Shown: positions 1 through 7,787 of the stretch, in pieces
Position numbering within the stretch: position 1 is the stretch's first letter
How the letters are laid out: every line of letters starts with the position of its first letter
DNA from: CAVRXT01 sp963725655
Lineage (GTDB): Bacteria > Acidobacteriota > Terriglobia > Acidiferrales > UBA7541
Length of the DNA stretch: 64,000 nt
Direction of reading: 5' to 3'
Assembly: GCA_963725655.1 (NCBI GenBank)
Contig: CAVRYY010000001.1
Coordinates: 1,922,001 to 1,986,000 of the forward strand
Translations under genes and position numbers: made by a program
Notes under the pieces: model-generated
The model's database searches: none
What the model was told of the DNA's origin: nothing
The model's input: the letters and a program-made list of their open reading frames with translations, nothing else

Positions 1-1
1 A

Positions 2-130
2 CGAAAGATTGTACCGGAGCCCCCGGTAACCGTAAAGCAGCCGGGCGCGTTCCGATCGCACTCGGCATGGCTTGACGCCGGATGTTTCGGAAGTTACGCT
101 CAACCAGTTTCCGACAAGGCGGCTGAGTGA
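2..130 (+). CDS. Possible 3' end of an unidentified upstream gene (partial)
   Basis: A reading frame is open from the first bases to a TGA at 128-130. That stop overlaps the GTG start of the next gene in a GTGA arrangement, which is typical of translationally coupled genes. About 42 codons are visible and I recognise no family. A second frame is open from 1 to a TGA at 73-75, so the choice of frame rests only on the overlap. It could equally be non-coding leader sequence. Confidence 0.25.
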   Translation, partial: RKIVPEPPVTVKQPGAFRSHSAWLDAGCFGSYAQPVSDKAAE

Positions 131-957
131 CGTCCATCCTAAACGTGCCGGAAGAGAGCCCGGAAGACCCGGTCGCGTCGCGCCTGAATTCGGCGACCGA
201 CTACTTCAAGGACAAGCTACTTTCTTTCCAGGAGTACGTTTATTTAACGGCACGCGCCATCGCTAATATTTTCACCCCTCCGTTTTACGTTTCCGATTTG
301 CTGGCGCAGATGGACCTGATCGGCGTGGGCTCTGTGCCCATCGTCACCCTTACCGGATTTTTCATAGGCGTGGTGATGGTGCTGCAAACTTCCTCCCAAT
401 TTGAGCGCTTCGGCGAGACTGCGCTGACTGGGGACGCGGTGGCGCTGGCCCTCGTTCGCGAATTGGGTCCGGTGATCGCCGCGCTGCTGGTAACCGGACG
501 CAACGGCTCGGCCATCGCCTCGGAACTGGGATCGATGGTGGTCACCGAGCAAATCGACGCCATGCGTGCCCTGGGAACCGATCCGATCCGTAAGTTGGTC
601 ACACCCCGGGTGCTCGCCAGTATTCTGATGCTGCCGTTGCTCACCGCCGTCTCCGATTTCGTAGGTCTGGTCGGTGGATTCATCGTGGCGCACTTCACGC
701 TACAGCTGGGTGCGGTGCAGTTCTGGTCGCGCGCTATTGACGCGCTAGCCTTCGGCGATCTGGTCCAGGGCATGGTCAAGCCGTTGTTATACGGCTTGAT
801 ACTCTCGACGGTAGCCTGTTATCAGGGGCTAAACGTCCGTGGCGGCACCCAGGGCGTAGGCCGCGCCACCACATCCGCCACCGTGATCGCCTCGGTCACG
901 ATTATCATGTCGGACGCAGTGATCTCCCGTTTGCTCCTCTTCATCTTCCAAAAATAG
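127..957 (+). CDS. mlaE: MlaE-family ABC transporter permease
   Basis: Inner-membrane permease of the Mla/MCE lipid-transport system, which moves phospholipids between the inner and outer membranes. The 276-residue product has the hydrophobic segments of the family from about residue 62 onward and its two signature stretches, RELGPVIAALLVTGRNGSA (111-129) and TEQIDAMRALGTDP (140-153), the coupling region that contacts the ATPase. The N-terminal 40 residues are soluble and longer than in E. coli MlaE. The start is GTG at 127, overlapping the stop of a possible upstream frame. It is followed by the ATPase and MCE genes on the same strand, the usual Mla order; mlaC and mlaB are not in the window. 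Confidence 0.93.
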   Translation: MTSILNVPEESPEDPVASRLNSATDYFKDKLLSFQEYVYLTARAIANIFTPPFYVSDLLAQMDLIGVGSVPIVTLTGFFIGVVMVLQTSSQFERFGETALTGDAVALALVRELGPVIAALLVTGRNGSAIASELGSMVVTEQIDAMRALGTDPIRKLVTPRVLASILMLPLLTAVSDFVGLVGGFIVAHFTLQLGAVQFWSRAIDALAFGDLVQGMVKPLLYGLILSTVACYQGLNVRGGTQGVGRATTSATVIASVTIIMSDAVISRLLLFIFQK

Positions 958-1091
958 TTGCGCCGTGCCGGCCCCAGCTCGGTTGTCGTGCCGGTGTGAC
1001 TTTCCCACCGCCACAGTTTTCCCCGGGAGCCGGGACGGGCAGGCGTTTTGATTTTCGGCCTTTGAAGGTGCAACCCACCGGCCGTTTGCGT

Positions 1092-1128
1092 CTATAATCG
1101 CGGGAGTGATTACTCATCCACTCCCGCG
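1092..1128 (+). promoter_or_regulatory. TATAAT box followed by a 10-bp perfect hairpin upstream of mlaF
   Basis: The 222-bp gap between mlaE and mlaF holds a perfect TATAAT at 1092-1097. Two bases later comes an inverted repeat, CGCGGGAGTG (1099-1108) and CACTCCCGCG (1119-1128), with a 10-nt loop. No T tract follows, so it is not a classical terminator. The best -35 candidate (TGCAAC, 1069-1074, 17-bp spacing) is weak. I read it as an internal promoter whose transcript would begin in or near a hairpin leader. Confidence 0.35.
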
Positions 1129-1179
1129 CCCCTTAGAGGCGCGCCTCACGGATTTCCATCCGTTACGGAGCGGTGCCAG

Positions 1180-2286
1180 GTGACGCCTCCCAACGCGCTC
1201 GAGCCGCTTGTTTCCTTTGAGGACGTCCATCTGGGGTATGGCTCCACGGACGTCTTACGCGGTGTTTCGTTCACCGTGATGCCCGGCGAAACCAAGATCC
1301 TGCTGGGTGAAAGCGGGGCCGGCAAAACTTCGATCATGAAGCTGGCCACCGGATTGATCCGCCCCGACTCCGGGAAAATCCGGGTGATGGGCCGCGATAT
1401 CATCGCGTCCACCGAAGTGGAGCTGCTCGATTTTCGGCGCAACATTGGATTCGTATTTCAAGAGGGCGCGCTTTTCGACGCCATCGATGTCGGCGCCAAC
1501 GTCGCCTTCCGTCTGAACGAAGAGCATATTCCCGAAGACGAAGTGCTCGCCCGCGTGAGAGAAGCGCTGGAATTTGTCGAAATGGAGCACTCCATCGATC
1601 GCTTCCCGGCGGAACTTTCCGGTGGAATGCGCCGACGCGTTTCGATCGCGCGCGCCCTGATCGGCCGCCCACCGATGGTGTTCTACGATTCTCCCACGGC
1701 CGGTCTGGACCCGGTTACATCGCAAACCATCATTCTGCTGATCCTGCGGTTGCGCGACCTAATGGGTGTTACGTCATTGCTCGCCACCCATCGTCTTCAG
1801 GACGCGTTTGGATTGTCGAACTACCATTTCGATAGCGCCGCGGGCGGCGCCATCCTGAATTCCGCAAGAAGCGCAGCACCCGTTTTCCCGTCGAGCGCCC
1901 GTCCTGAGCTGGGCGCCGGTAGCGGCCCCTCCATCGGCAATCGCCCGCGCCCCGAAATTGGCGAGCGGTCAGCACCAACGATCGGCATTCGACCAGGTCC
2001 GGAAATTGGCGAACGCGCTCGCCCGGTGATCGGCATTGGCCCGGGTCCGGAGATCGGCCTGCGAGGCGAACCATCGTTGGGCCGTCGCCCCGGTCCAGAA
2101 ATCGGCACTCGAGCGCAGCTTCCCATCGGCGCGCAACCGGAAACCGCCACGCGCCTTCCGGGCGCCCCGGCCGCCACCAATTTGCTTTTACTCCGGGCGG
2201 GCGAAATTTATTTTGAGGGCACTCCGGAAAAGTTTCTCGAAACCAGCGATCCGTACCTGAAACAATTTTTGGCATCGGCGGAATAG
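1180..2286 (+). CDS. mlaF: MlaF-family ABC transporter ATP-binding protein with Pro/Gly repeat insertion
   Basis: ATPase that powers the MlaE/MlaD lipid transporter. Visible motifs are Walker A GESGAGKT (43-50), Q-loop Gln94, signature LSGGM (146-150), Walker B ending at Asp170 and H-loop His204. Two features are unusual. The residue after Walker B Asp170 is Ser171, where ABC ATPases normally carry the catalytic Glu (motif reads VFYDSPTAGLDP). In addition, residues 236-318 are a degenerate repeat of the pattern RPGPEIGxR inserted before the conserved C-terminal piece (LLLLRAGEIYFEGTPEKF), making the protein 368 residues against about 270 in the family. The start is GTG at 1180 with a GGAG 9 nt upstream. 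Confidence 0.9.
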   Translation: MTPPNALEPLVSFEDVHLGYGSTDVLRGVSFTVMPGETKILLGESGAGKTSIMKLATGLIRPDSGKIRVMGRDIIASTEVELLDFRRNIGFVFQEGALFDAIDVGANVAFRLNEEHIPEDEVLARVREALEFVEMEHSIDRFPAELSGGMRRRVSIARALIGRPPMVFYDSPTAGLDPVTSQTIILLILRLRDLMGVTSLLATHRLQDAFGLSNYHFDSAAGGAILNSARSAAPVFPSSARPELGAGSGPSIGNRPRPEIGERSAPTIGIRPGPEIGERARPVIGIGPGPEIGLRGEPSLGRRPGPEIGTRAQLPIGAQPETATRLPGAPAATNLLLLRAGEIYFEGTPEKFLETSDPYLKQFLASAE

Positions 2287-2321
2287 CGGCCTAAACGTCC
2301 GTCCGCGAGGAGACCAGGCAA

Positions 2322-3395
2322 ATGGCGCAACGCAAACAACTGACGTGGACCGAACTCCGAGTTGGTTTGTTCGTTCTAGTCGGACTCTTCATTATCACTC
2401 TCGGCGTCTTCTACGTGACCGGCGCCGGATTTCTCGGACCAAAATACCGGCTGTTCACCTTCCTGCCGGAAGTGGAGGGCTTGCAAGTGGGCGCACCGGT
2501 GCGCCTGGACGGAGTGGACGTCGGTAACGTCGATTCCATCCAGCTCACTCCCCAGCCGCCCGACCCGATGCATAACATTCGACTGGTGCTGCGGATCAAT
2601 CGCAAATTTTCCGAAGATATCCGCACCGGCTCGAGCGCGTCGCTAATCACCGAAGGTTTGCTCGGCAACCGCTACGTCACCATCTCGCGCAGTCTGGGCG
2701 GTCAGCCAATTCCGTCGGGTGGGGAAGTGCAAGGCTCCGAGAAAGCATCGATGAAAGAGATGGCCGAGCGCGGCGTGGAACTGGAAGAGAACCTCAAGGA
2801 GTTATCGGACTCGGTGGCCACCATGGTCAAGGATGTACAAAAGGGCCGCGGCACCGTCGGGAAGCTGCTCACCGATCCGGCGCTCTATAATAATTTGAAC
2901 GCTACCACCGAGCGGCTGCAGAACTTGGTCGCGGACATACAAGGCGGGAAGGGAAGTGTGGGAAAACTCGTCGCCAGCGACGAGCTCTATCAGAAGCTCA
3001 ACGCCACCATGGGCAACACCCAGGACCTCATCGCCGCGGTTCACGATCAGAAGGGAACTCTCGGCAAGCTCGTTTACGATCCCGCTGCATACGACAGCGC
3101 CAAACAGTTCCTCGATAACGGCAACGCGGTTCTCGCCGACGTTCGCCGAGGCAAAGGCACCATTGGAAAGTTGGCCAACGACGATGCCGTCTTCAACAAC
3201 ATGCGGGATGCCACCGCCAATATCCGCGACGCCACCGCCAAACTCAACTCCAATACCGGTACCATGGGTAAATTTTTCACCGACAAGCAGCTCTACGACA
3301 ATCTAACCGGCGCCAGCGGAGATCTGCGCCAGCTCTTGGGCGATTTTCGCCAGAATCCCAAAAAGTTCCTGCGCATAAGAGTGACCATCTTTTAG
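2322..3395 (+). CDS. mlaD: MlaD-family MCE domain protein
   Basis: Substrate-binding subunit of the Mla lipid transporter, anchored in the inner membrane. The 357-residue product has one N-terminal membrane segment (about 14-34), an MCE domain (about 40-120, with EVEGLQVGAPVRLDGVDVG) and a long periplasmic tail. The tail holds five copies of a G[KR]GTxGKL motif at about 176, 209, 244, 277 and 312, each followed by a DxxLYxNL-type segment. The roughly 34-residue spacing suggests a repeated helical unit, as in the longer MCE proteins that build tunnels or needles. ATG at 2322 follows a GAGGAGA site. It is the last gene of mlaEFD and is followed by a convergent gene. Confidence 0.92.
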   Translation: MAQRKQLTWTELRVGLFVLVGLFIITLGVFYVTGAGFLGPKYRLFTFLPEVEGLQVGAPVRLDGVDVGNVDSIQLTPQPPDPMHNIRLVLRINRKFSEDIRTGSSASLITEGLLGNRYVTISRSLGGQPIPSGGEVQGSEKASMKEMAERGVELEENLKELSDSVATMVKDVQKGRGTVGKLLTDPALYNNLNATTERLQNLVADIQGGKGSVGKLVASDELYQKLNATMGNTQDLIAAVHDQKGTLGKLVYDPAAYDSAKQFLDNGNAVLADVRRGKGTIGKLANDDAVFNNMRDATANIRDATAKLNSNTGTMGKFFTDKQLYDNLTGASGDLRQLLGDFRQNPKKFLRIRVTIF

Positions 3396-3513
3396 GAGGA
3401 TATCCAGAGGTGGCTTGGCGGCGGAGTGCCATTGCTAATCTGGGCGTGCACCCCAAAACGGGAAGAGCTCTCACACTTGCAAACGCGAACAGCATCGCCA
3501 GCACAGAGAGATC

Positions 3514-4608
3514 TTACCTCCGCGCGGGTTCAAACGGCAACGTAACCACCCGCGCCGCTTCTCCGGCACACTCCAGCACGCTGCCGGGTGCATTATGTTC
3601 CCTGCGCACGTAACCGAGCCCAATTACCCGCGCCAGCGCCGGTGAGAATGCCGAACTCGTCACTTGCCCCACTTCCTTCTCGTCCGCTGCTAGTTTGGCG
3701 CCATGCGCCACCGGCGTCCGCGTATCGAACTCCAGCCCCACCAGCCGCCGGTTGACGTGCCCCCGCGACCGCACCCGTTCCACAATTTCCTGCCCGGTGT
3801 AGCAGCCCTTCGTAAAACTGATGTGCGTGGTTTCCAGTCCGGCTTCCTGCGGGATCACCGTATCGTCGAAATCCGGCCCGAAGCATTTCACTCCCGCTTG
3901 AATTCGTAGCGCCTCGAGCGCCGCCCAGCCCACGGCACCCCCGCCGCAGGCGTGCGCCGCATCCCGCAATCCCTGCCACAGCGTGGGAAGGCCCAGGCGA
4001 GGAGCCACCAGCTCGAAACCGCTCGAGCCGAAATGCGATCGCCGGATCAGCCGGCAGTGGTGTGCGTTGATGGTCACCGCCACGCTCGCAAATTCCGGCA
4101 TCTCGTCCGCTGAAGCGTATCCCGCAGGCGCGCCGCACAGCTTACCGATCACCTCACCGGCGCGCGGGCCTTCGAGCGCAATGCTTGCATCATCAAACGT
4201 CCGGTCCACCAGCGTAACGTCGTCCATGATAATGAACCGTTCCAGAGTCGCGTGCGTCCGCTCGCGCACTTCCGCCGCCGAACGAACGTAGATTTGATCT
4301 GGCAGCGCGTAACACTCCAGCTCCGCGAGCACGTGGCCCTGTGGATTCAGCAGCAACGCCACGCATCCCTGTCCGTCTTTCAAAGTCGAAATGTTATTGC
4401 TGAGAACGGCGTTCAGATAGCGCGAACGGTCCGGACCGTGAAACGCAGCGAGAGCATGCCAATTGGTGTCCAGCAGCGCCACTCCATCGCGCGCATGGCG
4501 ATACTCGCTCGAAAAATCCGTGTAGCGCTCCGGCAGCACGCTTCCCAGATAGGTTCCCAGCGTAGCGCCGGCACGTTCGTGCACCGCGCGTAATGGCGTT
4601 TCAAACAT
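3514..4608 (-). CDS. ygfZ: YgfZ/GcvT-like folate-binding protein
   Basis: Member of the YgfZ/CAF17 family, tetrahydrofolate-binding proteins that support assembly or repair of certain iron-sulfur enzymes. The diagnostic family motif KGCYTGQEIVERVRSRGH is at residues 267-284, and the N-terminal half resembles the aminomethyltransferase GcvT fold. At 364 residues it is of normal length. ATG at 4608 gives the conserved N-terminus. It lies convergent to mlaD and divergent from the metallo-hydrolase, with 85 bp between the starts. A true GcvT is less likely because GcvT lacks the KGCYxGQE signature. Confidence 0.88.
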   Translation of the reverse strand: MFETPLRAVHERAGATLGTYLGSVLPERYTDFSSEYRHARDGVALLDTNWHALAAFHGPDRSRYLNAVLSNNISTLKDGQGCVALLLNPQGHVLAELECYALPDQIYVRSAAEVRERTHATLERFIIMDDVTLVDRTFDDASIALEGPRAGEVIGKLCGAPAGYASADEMPEFASVAVTINAHHCRLIRRSHFGSSGFELVAPRLGLPTLWQGLRDAAHACGGGAVGWAALEALRIQAGVKCFGPDFDDTVIPQEAGLETTHISFTKGCYTGQEIVERVRSRGHVNRRLVGLEFDTRTPVAHGAKLAADEKEVGQVTSSAFSPALARVIGLGYVRREHNAPGSVLECAGEAARVVTLPFEPARR

Positions 4609-4693
4609 GGGCCGATTTTTCCATCCCTCCGCTGCCTGAACAGCGTGTGCGTCTCCATGTTAGCAAAGGTTTCATTGCTATACTCGAATCACT

Positions 4694-5428
4694 ATGGCTC
4701 AATCGCTTATCCACGAAATTATTCCGGTCGGTATGCTGCAATGCAATTGCTCGATCCTCGGCGATCCGCAAACGCGCGAAGCGCTAGTGATCGATCCCGG
4801 CGACGAAGTGGACCAAATCCTTGCCCTTCTCGCGCGTCACCAACTGAATGTCCGCGCCATCGTCAGCACCCACACCCACATCGACCACGTCGGCGGCCTG
4901 GCCCGCTTGCATCAGGTCACCGGCGCACCAGTTCTGATCCACGAAGACGATATGGAGCTCTACCGCAACATGGCCAGTCAGGCCGAGTGGCTGGGGGTTC
5001 CGGTTCCCGCGCTCACCACCATCGAATCGTTCCTGCGCGACGGTGACACCCTCCGCTGGGGCGGGTTCGAGGCCCGCGTGCTCCACACCCCCGGCCACAC
5101 CCCCGGCAGCATCAGCCTCTGGATTCCAGACACGCACCCTGCCAGCGCCGTCACGCCAGCCTCCAACACGGCCGCGCCAGCCAATGCAACCGATGCGCGA
5201 GCGAAAGAAAATAAAGCGCCGCGCCTCATCTCCGGCGACACACTTTTTGCAGGAAGTATTGGCAGGACGGATCTGTGGGGAGGATCGTTCCCCGACATCA
5301 TCCGGTCAATCCACGAAAAACTCCTGGTGCTCCCCGAAGAAACCCTGGTGATCCCCGGACACGGAGAATCCACCACGATTGGGCAAGAAAAAGAATCAAA
5401 CCCCTTCCTAATCGGGCGCACGCCCTAA
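4694..5428 (+). CDS. MBL-fold metallo-hydrolase, glyoxalase II-like
   Basis: Zinc or iron hydrolase of the metallo-beta-lactamase superfamily, nearest in layout to hydroxyacylglutathione hydrolase-like and YcbL proteins. Metal ligands are visible as HTHIDH (60-65), His131 in LHTPGHTPGS, Asp182 in SGDTLF and His223 in IPGHGE. The 244-residue protein has an extra Ala/Thr/Pro-rich loop at about 147-175 between the fourth and fifth metal-site motifs, probably a surface insertion. ATG at 4694 has no strong ribosome site. The substrate cannot be told from sequence. Confidence 0.85.
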   Translation: MAQSLIHEIIPVGMLQCNCSILGDPQTREALVIDPGDEVDQILALLARHQLNVRAIVSTHTHIDHVGGLARLHQVTGAPVLIHEDDMELYRNMASQAEWLGVPVPALTTIESFLRDGDTLRWGGFEARVLHTPGHTPGSISLWIPDTHPASAVTPASNTAAPANATDARAKENKAPRLISGDTLFAGSIGRTDLWGGSFPDIIRSIHEKLLVLPEETLVIPGHGESTTIGQEKESNPFLIGRTP

Positions 5429-5459
5429 GAGCGAGACACGACATCCGGCGCAGCCACTC

Positions 5460-5735
5460 TTAATTCGGCCGTCCCCGCCCTTCGCGCTCGGCCCGCAATC
5501 CCTCCATAACATTCTGGATGAGTTCCTTAGCCTTCCCCAATTCCTGGGTAATCAACCGAATATCCATCGCCGGTTTATCGCCGCCCGAAGCACTCCGGCA
5601 ATACACTCCGTGCTGCCCGACTAACACCAGCGCGTTGGTCACCAGATCCAACGACACCGCTAGCCTCCCGCGGTGTGTCCCCATCATGGTTTCGTAATGT
5701 TCCAGTTCGTCTCGATGATCGTCGAATGCCGACAT
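5460..5735 (-). CDS. Small conserved hypothetical protein (91 aa)
   Basis: I do not recognise a family. The product begins MSAFDDHRDELEHYETMMG and is mostly charged and helical, ending in REGRGRPN. The frame stays open upstream, but the ATG at 5735 is preferred because a GGGGAG site lies 5 nt before it. It is convergent with the metallo-hydrolase. The middle (LDLVTNALVLVGQHGVYCRS) may be a short helical hairpin. No signal peptide or membrane segment is evident. Confidence 0.6.
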   Translation of the reverse strand: MSAFDDHRDELEHYETMMGTHRGRLAVSLDLVTNALVLVGQHGVYCRSASGGDKPAMDIRLITQELGKAKELIQNVMEGLRAEREGRGRPN

Positions 5736-5973
5736 GCGCTCTCCCCAAAAGTATTTTCCGCCGCCCACAACCCGCCATCCCCACACCTCACCATACCGCC
5801 AGCAGGCCGTTCCAATGATACTATTCAACCTACCGCTGTGAGGGGAGAAGGCCTGCGATCAAGGTCCCAGGCGATCTTTCCGCGAAGTTCCCTCGAGTGA
5901 TGGGGCGAGGAACTCCGCCCATTCGCAAAACCGTCCGGCAGCCGCTGGAGGCGCCAAAGGTGAGACGCACTCG

Positions 5974-6801
5974 ATGCTGATTCGTTTAGGCTACGACATT
6001 CATTTCGACATTCCCGCGCCGGTCGCGATCGTGGCAATGCTTAACGTTCATCCCTCGCGCGAGCGCGATCTGCGCGAGCCCGATGAAGTGCACCTCGATC
6101 CGCAGTCCGACTGCTCGGTGTATATCGATTACTTCGGCAATCGCTGCAGCCGTTTTTTCGCCCAGCCCGGAGCTCTGCGCCTCAGCGCCTCCACACTGGT
6201 CTACGACACCGGCGAACCGGACGCGGTCCCTGTTGACGCTCAGCAAGTTCCGGTACAGGACCTGCCCAATGACGTTCTTCACTACCTGTTGAGCAGCCGC
6301 TACTGCGAGGTAGATCGCTTCACTGCGATTGCCTGGGAACTTTTTGCCGACATCGCCCCGGGATGGTCTCGCGTGCAAGCCGTTTGCGATTGGGTGCACA
6401 CGAAAGTTACTTTTGGCTACCAGTTCGCGCGGCCCTCCAAATCCGCGCTTGATGTATTCACCGAACGCCTGGGAGTGTGCCGCGATTTTCAGCACCTCGC
6501 GATCACCATGTGCCGCGCGCTCAATATTCCAGCGCGTTACGCCACCGGCTATCTGGGGGATATCGGCATCCCGCCTTGTCCCACGCCGATGGACTTCAGC
6601 GCTTGGTTTGAGGTCTACCTCGATCATCGCTGGTGGACCTGCGATGCCCGCCACAACTATCCGCGCATCGGACGCGTGTTAATGGGCACCGGACGCGACG
6701 CCTCCGACGTAGCTATCACCACGTCCTTTGGCGCCGCTCACCTTACCCATTTCACCGTGGTGAGTGACGAAGTGCTCGAACAGCAGGCTAACGCCGGCTG
6801 A
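5974..6801 (+). CDS. Transglutaminase-like protein (catalytic His not found)
   Basis: Transglutaminase-like fold protein of the bacterial cysteine-protease-like group. An N-terminal beta domain (to about 105) is followed by the core, with the nucleophile Cys169 in LGVCRDFQH and an Asp/Asn region in WTCDARHN (222-228). The position normally held by the catalytic His, in the motif xxHAWFEVY, reads FSAWFEVY with Ser209. Some members of this subfamily may share that change, so activity is uncertain. ATG at 5974 is used. It ends before a GC hairpin at about 6803-6822. Confidence 0.78.
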   Translation: MLIRLGYDIHFDIPAPVAIVAMLNVHPSRERDLREPDEVHLDPQSDCSVYIDYFGNRCSRFFAQPGALRLSASTLVYDTGEPDAVPVDAQQVPVQDLPNDVLHYLLSSRYCEVDRFTAIAWELFADIAPGWSRVQAVCDWVHTKVTFGYQFARPSKSALDVFTERLGVCRDFQHLAITMCRALNIPARYATGYLGDIGIPPCPTPMDFSAWFEVYLDHRWWTCDARHNYPRIGRVLMGTGRDASDVAITTSFGAAHLTHFTVVSDEVLEQQANAG

Positions 6802-6968
6802 ATCCGCCGCCGAAGGCGGCGCATCGAATCGTTGACATCGCCCGCCGTTTCGGGGTAGTCCTAGAACTATCTGTTGCTCGCAACGGAACACATCGCGCCG
6901 CGTTCCTTTACTGCGCGAGCCGCGAGTTACATAATCCGTCGCGGTCACTTAATCGAAAGAGGGGATTC

Positions 6969-7526
6969 ATGAGGCGGTCCGATCTAGTTCGGCATTCCAC
7001 TAAAGGCAAGAGCGTGCGCACCACCCAGATCGTTTTTGGCGAACGGCAGCATCTGTTGCGGGTGCTAGACTCGGTCGAACGCAGCGCTCTGCCGCCCAAT
7101 CGGCTGGAGCAGGAGCGCCGCGTGCTCGAGCAACTCATCCACGCGCGCACCCAGGAACTGAACCACATCACCGCGGGCTGGGACGAGAAGGTAAGCACCG
7201 TGCTCAGCGCGGAAGTGAAGCCCGAAATGCTCGACACCCTTTCCAAGCAGGCGCCCAAAGAGGACTACTACCTGCTGCGCTTGATCAGCGAGCATCCCAA
7301 AGTCACGTCGCGCACCCTCGGCCGCCTTTCCAAGCATCCTTACGCCGCGATTCGCGAAAATATCGCCCGGCATCCCAATAGCGATGCAGCCACGTTAACG
7401 CGCCTAAGTCGCGACCGCACCCAGCCTCTGTGGTACCTGGTGGCCTTCAATCCCAACGCCCCAGCCGGCCTGCGCAAAAAGTTGCAAGAGCGCATGCGCC
7501 GCCTGGGCGAAAAGAACTCTCAGTAG
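6969..7526 (+). CDS. HEAT/leucine-rich-repeat-variant-like hypothetical protein
   Basis: The 185-residue soluble protein has an N-terminal helical half and a C-terminal half of short helical repeats: SEHPKVTSRTLGRLSKHP, then RENIARHPNSDAATLTRLS, then YLVAFNPNAPAGLRKKL. These resemble the leucine-rich-repeat-variant and HEAT-like repeats seen in DUF2336-type proteins. The function is unknown; such repeats usually bind proteins. ATG at 6969 has a GAGG site 7 nt upstream. It stands alone, with a perfect hairpin about 75 bp after the stop. Confidence 0.6.
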   Translation: MRRSDLVRHSTKGKSVRTTQIVFGERQHLLRVLDSVERSALPPNRLEQERRVLEQLIHARTQELNHITAGWDEKVSTVLSAEVKPEMLDTLSKQAPKEDYYLLRLISEHPKVTSRTLGRLSKHPYAAIRENIARHPNSDAATLTRLSRDRTQPLWYLVAFNPNAPAGLRKKLQERMRRLGEKNSQ

Positions 7527-7601
7527 CAACGCTGTACGCCGAACGTCCTTTGTGCGCGGACCTCGGCTGCCATAGTCTCGGAAGCAATGACGCGAACGAG
7601 C

Positions 7602-7631
7602 ACAACTGCTTGGCATCCGCTAAGCAGTTGT
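7602..7631 (+). terminator. Perfect 10-bp hairpin in the gap upstream of the MocR gene
   Basis: ACAACTGCTT (7602-7611) and AAGCAGTTGT (7622-7631) form a perfect stem with a 10-nt loop. It lies 76 bp after the preceding stop and is followed by a pyrimidine-rich stretch, not a clean T run. It could be a terminator for the 6969 gene. Because it is not GC-rich, an operator is also possible. Confidence 0.4.
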
Positions 7632-7741
7632 TCCCATCTTCTCCGCTAGATTTCAACAAGAAGCCGAGCACGACGTTCAGCCCGCGGCTATCGTCGCATA
7701 GCAGATCCGCCCTCTCTAGCTGCCTCTAGCCAAATTGGCTC

Positions 7742-7769
7742 TTTACGTCCACAATTAGACCGTTATATT
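7742..7769 (+). promoter_or_regulatory. Candidate sigma-70-type promoter of the MocR gene
   Basis: TTTACG (7742-7747) and TATATT (7764-7769) are separated by 16 bp and end 18 bp before the ATG at 7788. The sequence is AT-rich against its surroundings. Four of six bases match the -35 consensus and five of six the -10. Confidence 0.4.
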
Positions 7770-7787
7770 GGCTTCCAGGGAGAGACA

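Noticed and set aside
6803..6837. GC hairpin after the transglutaminase gene and a TTGACA at 6832
   Set aside because: The hairpin has no T run and the TTGACA has no acceptable -10 at the right distance, so neither was listed as a feature.
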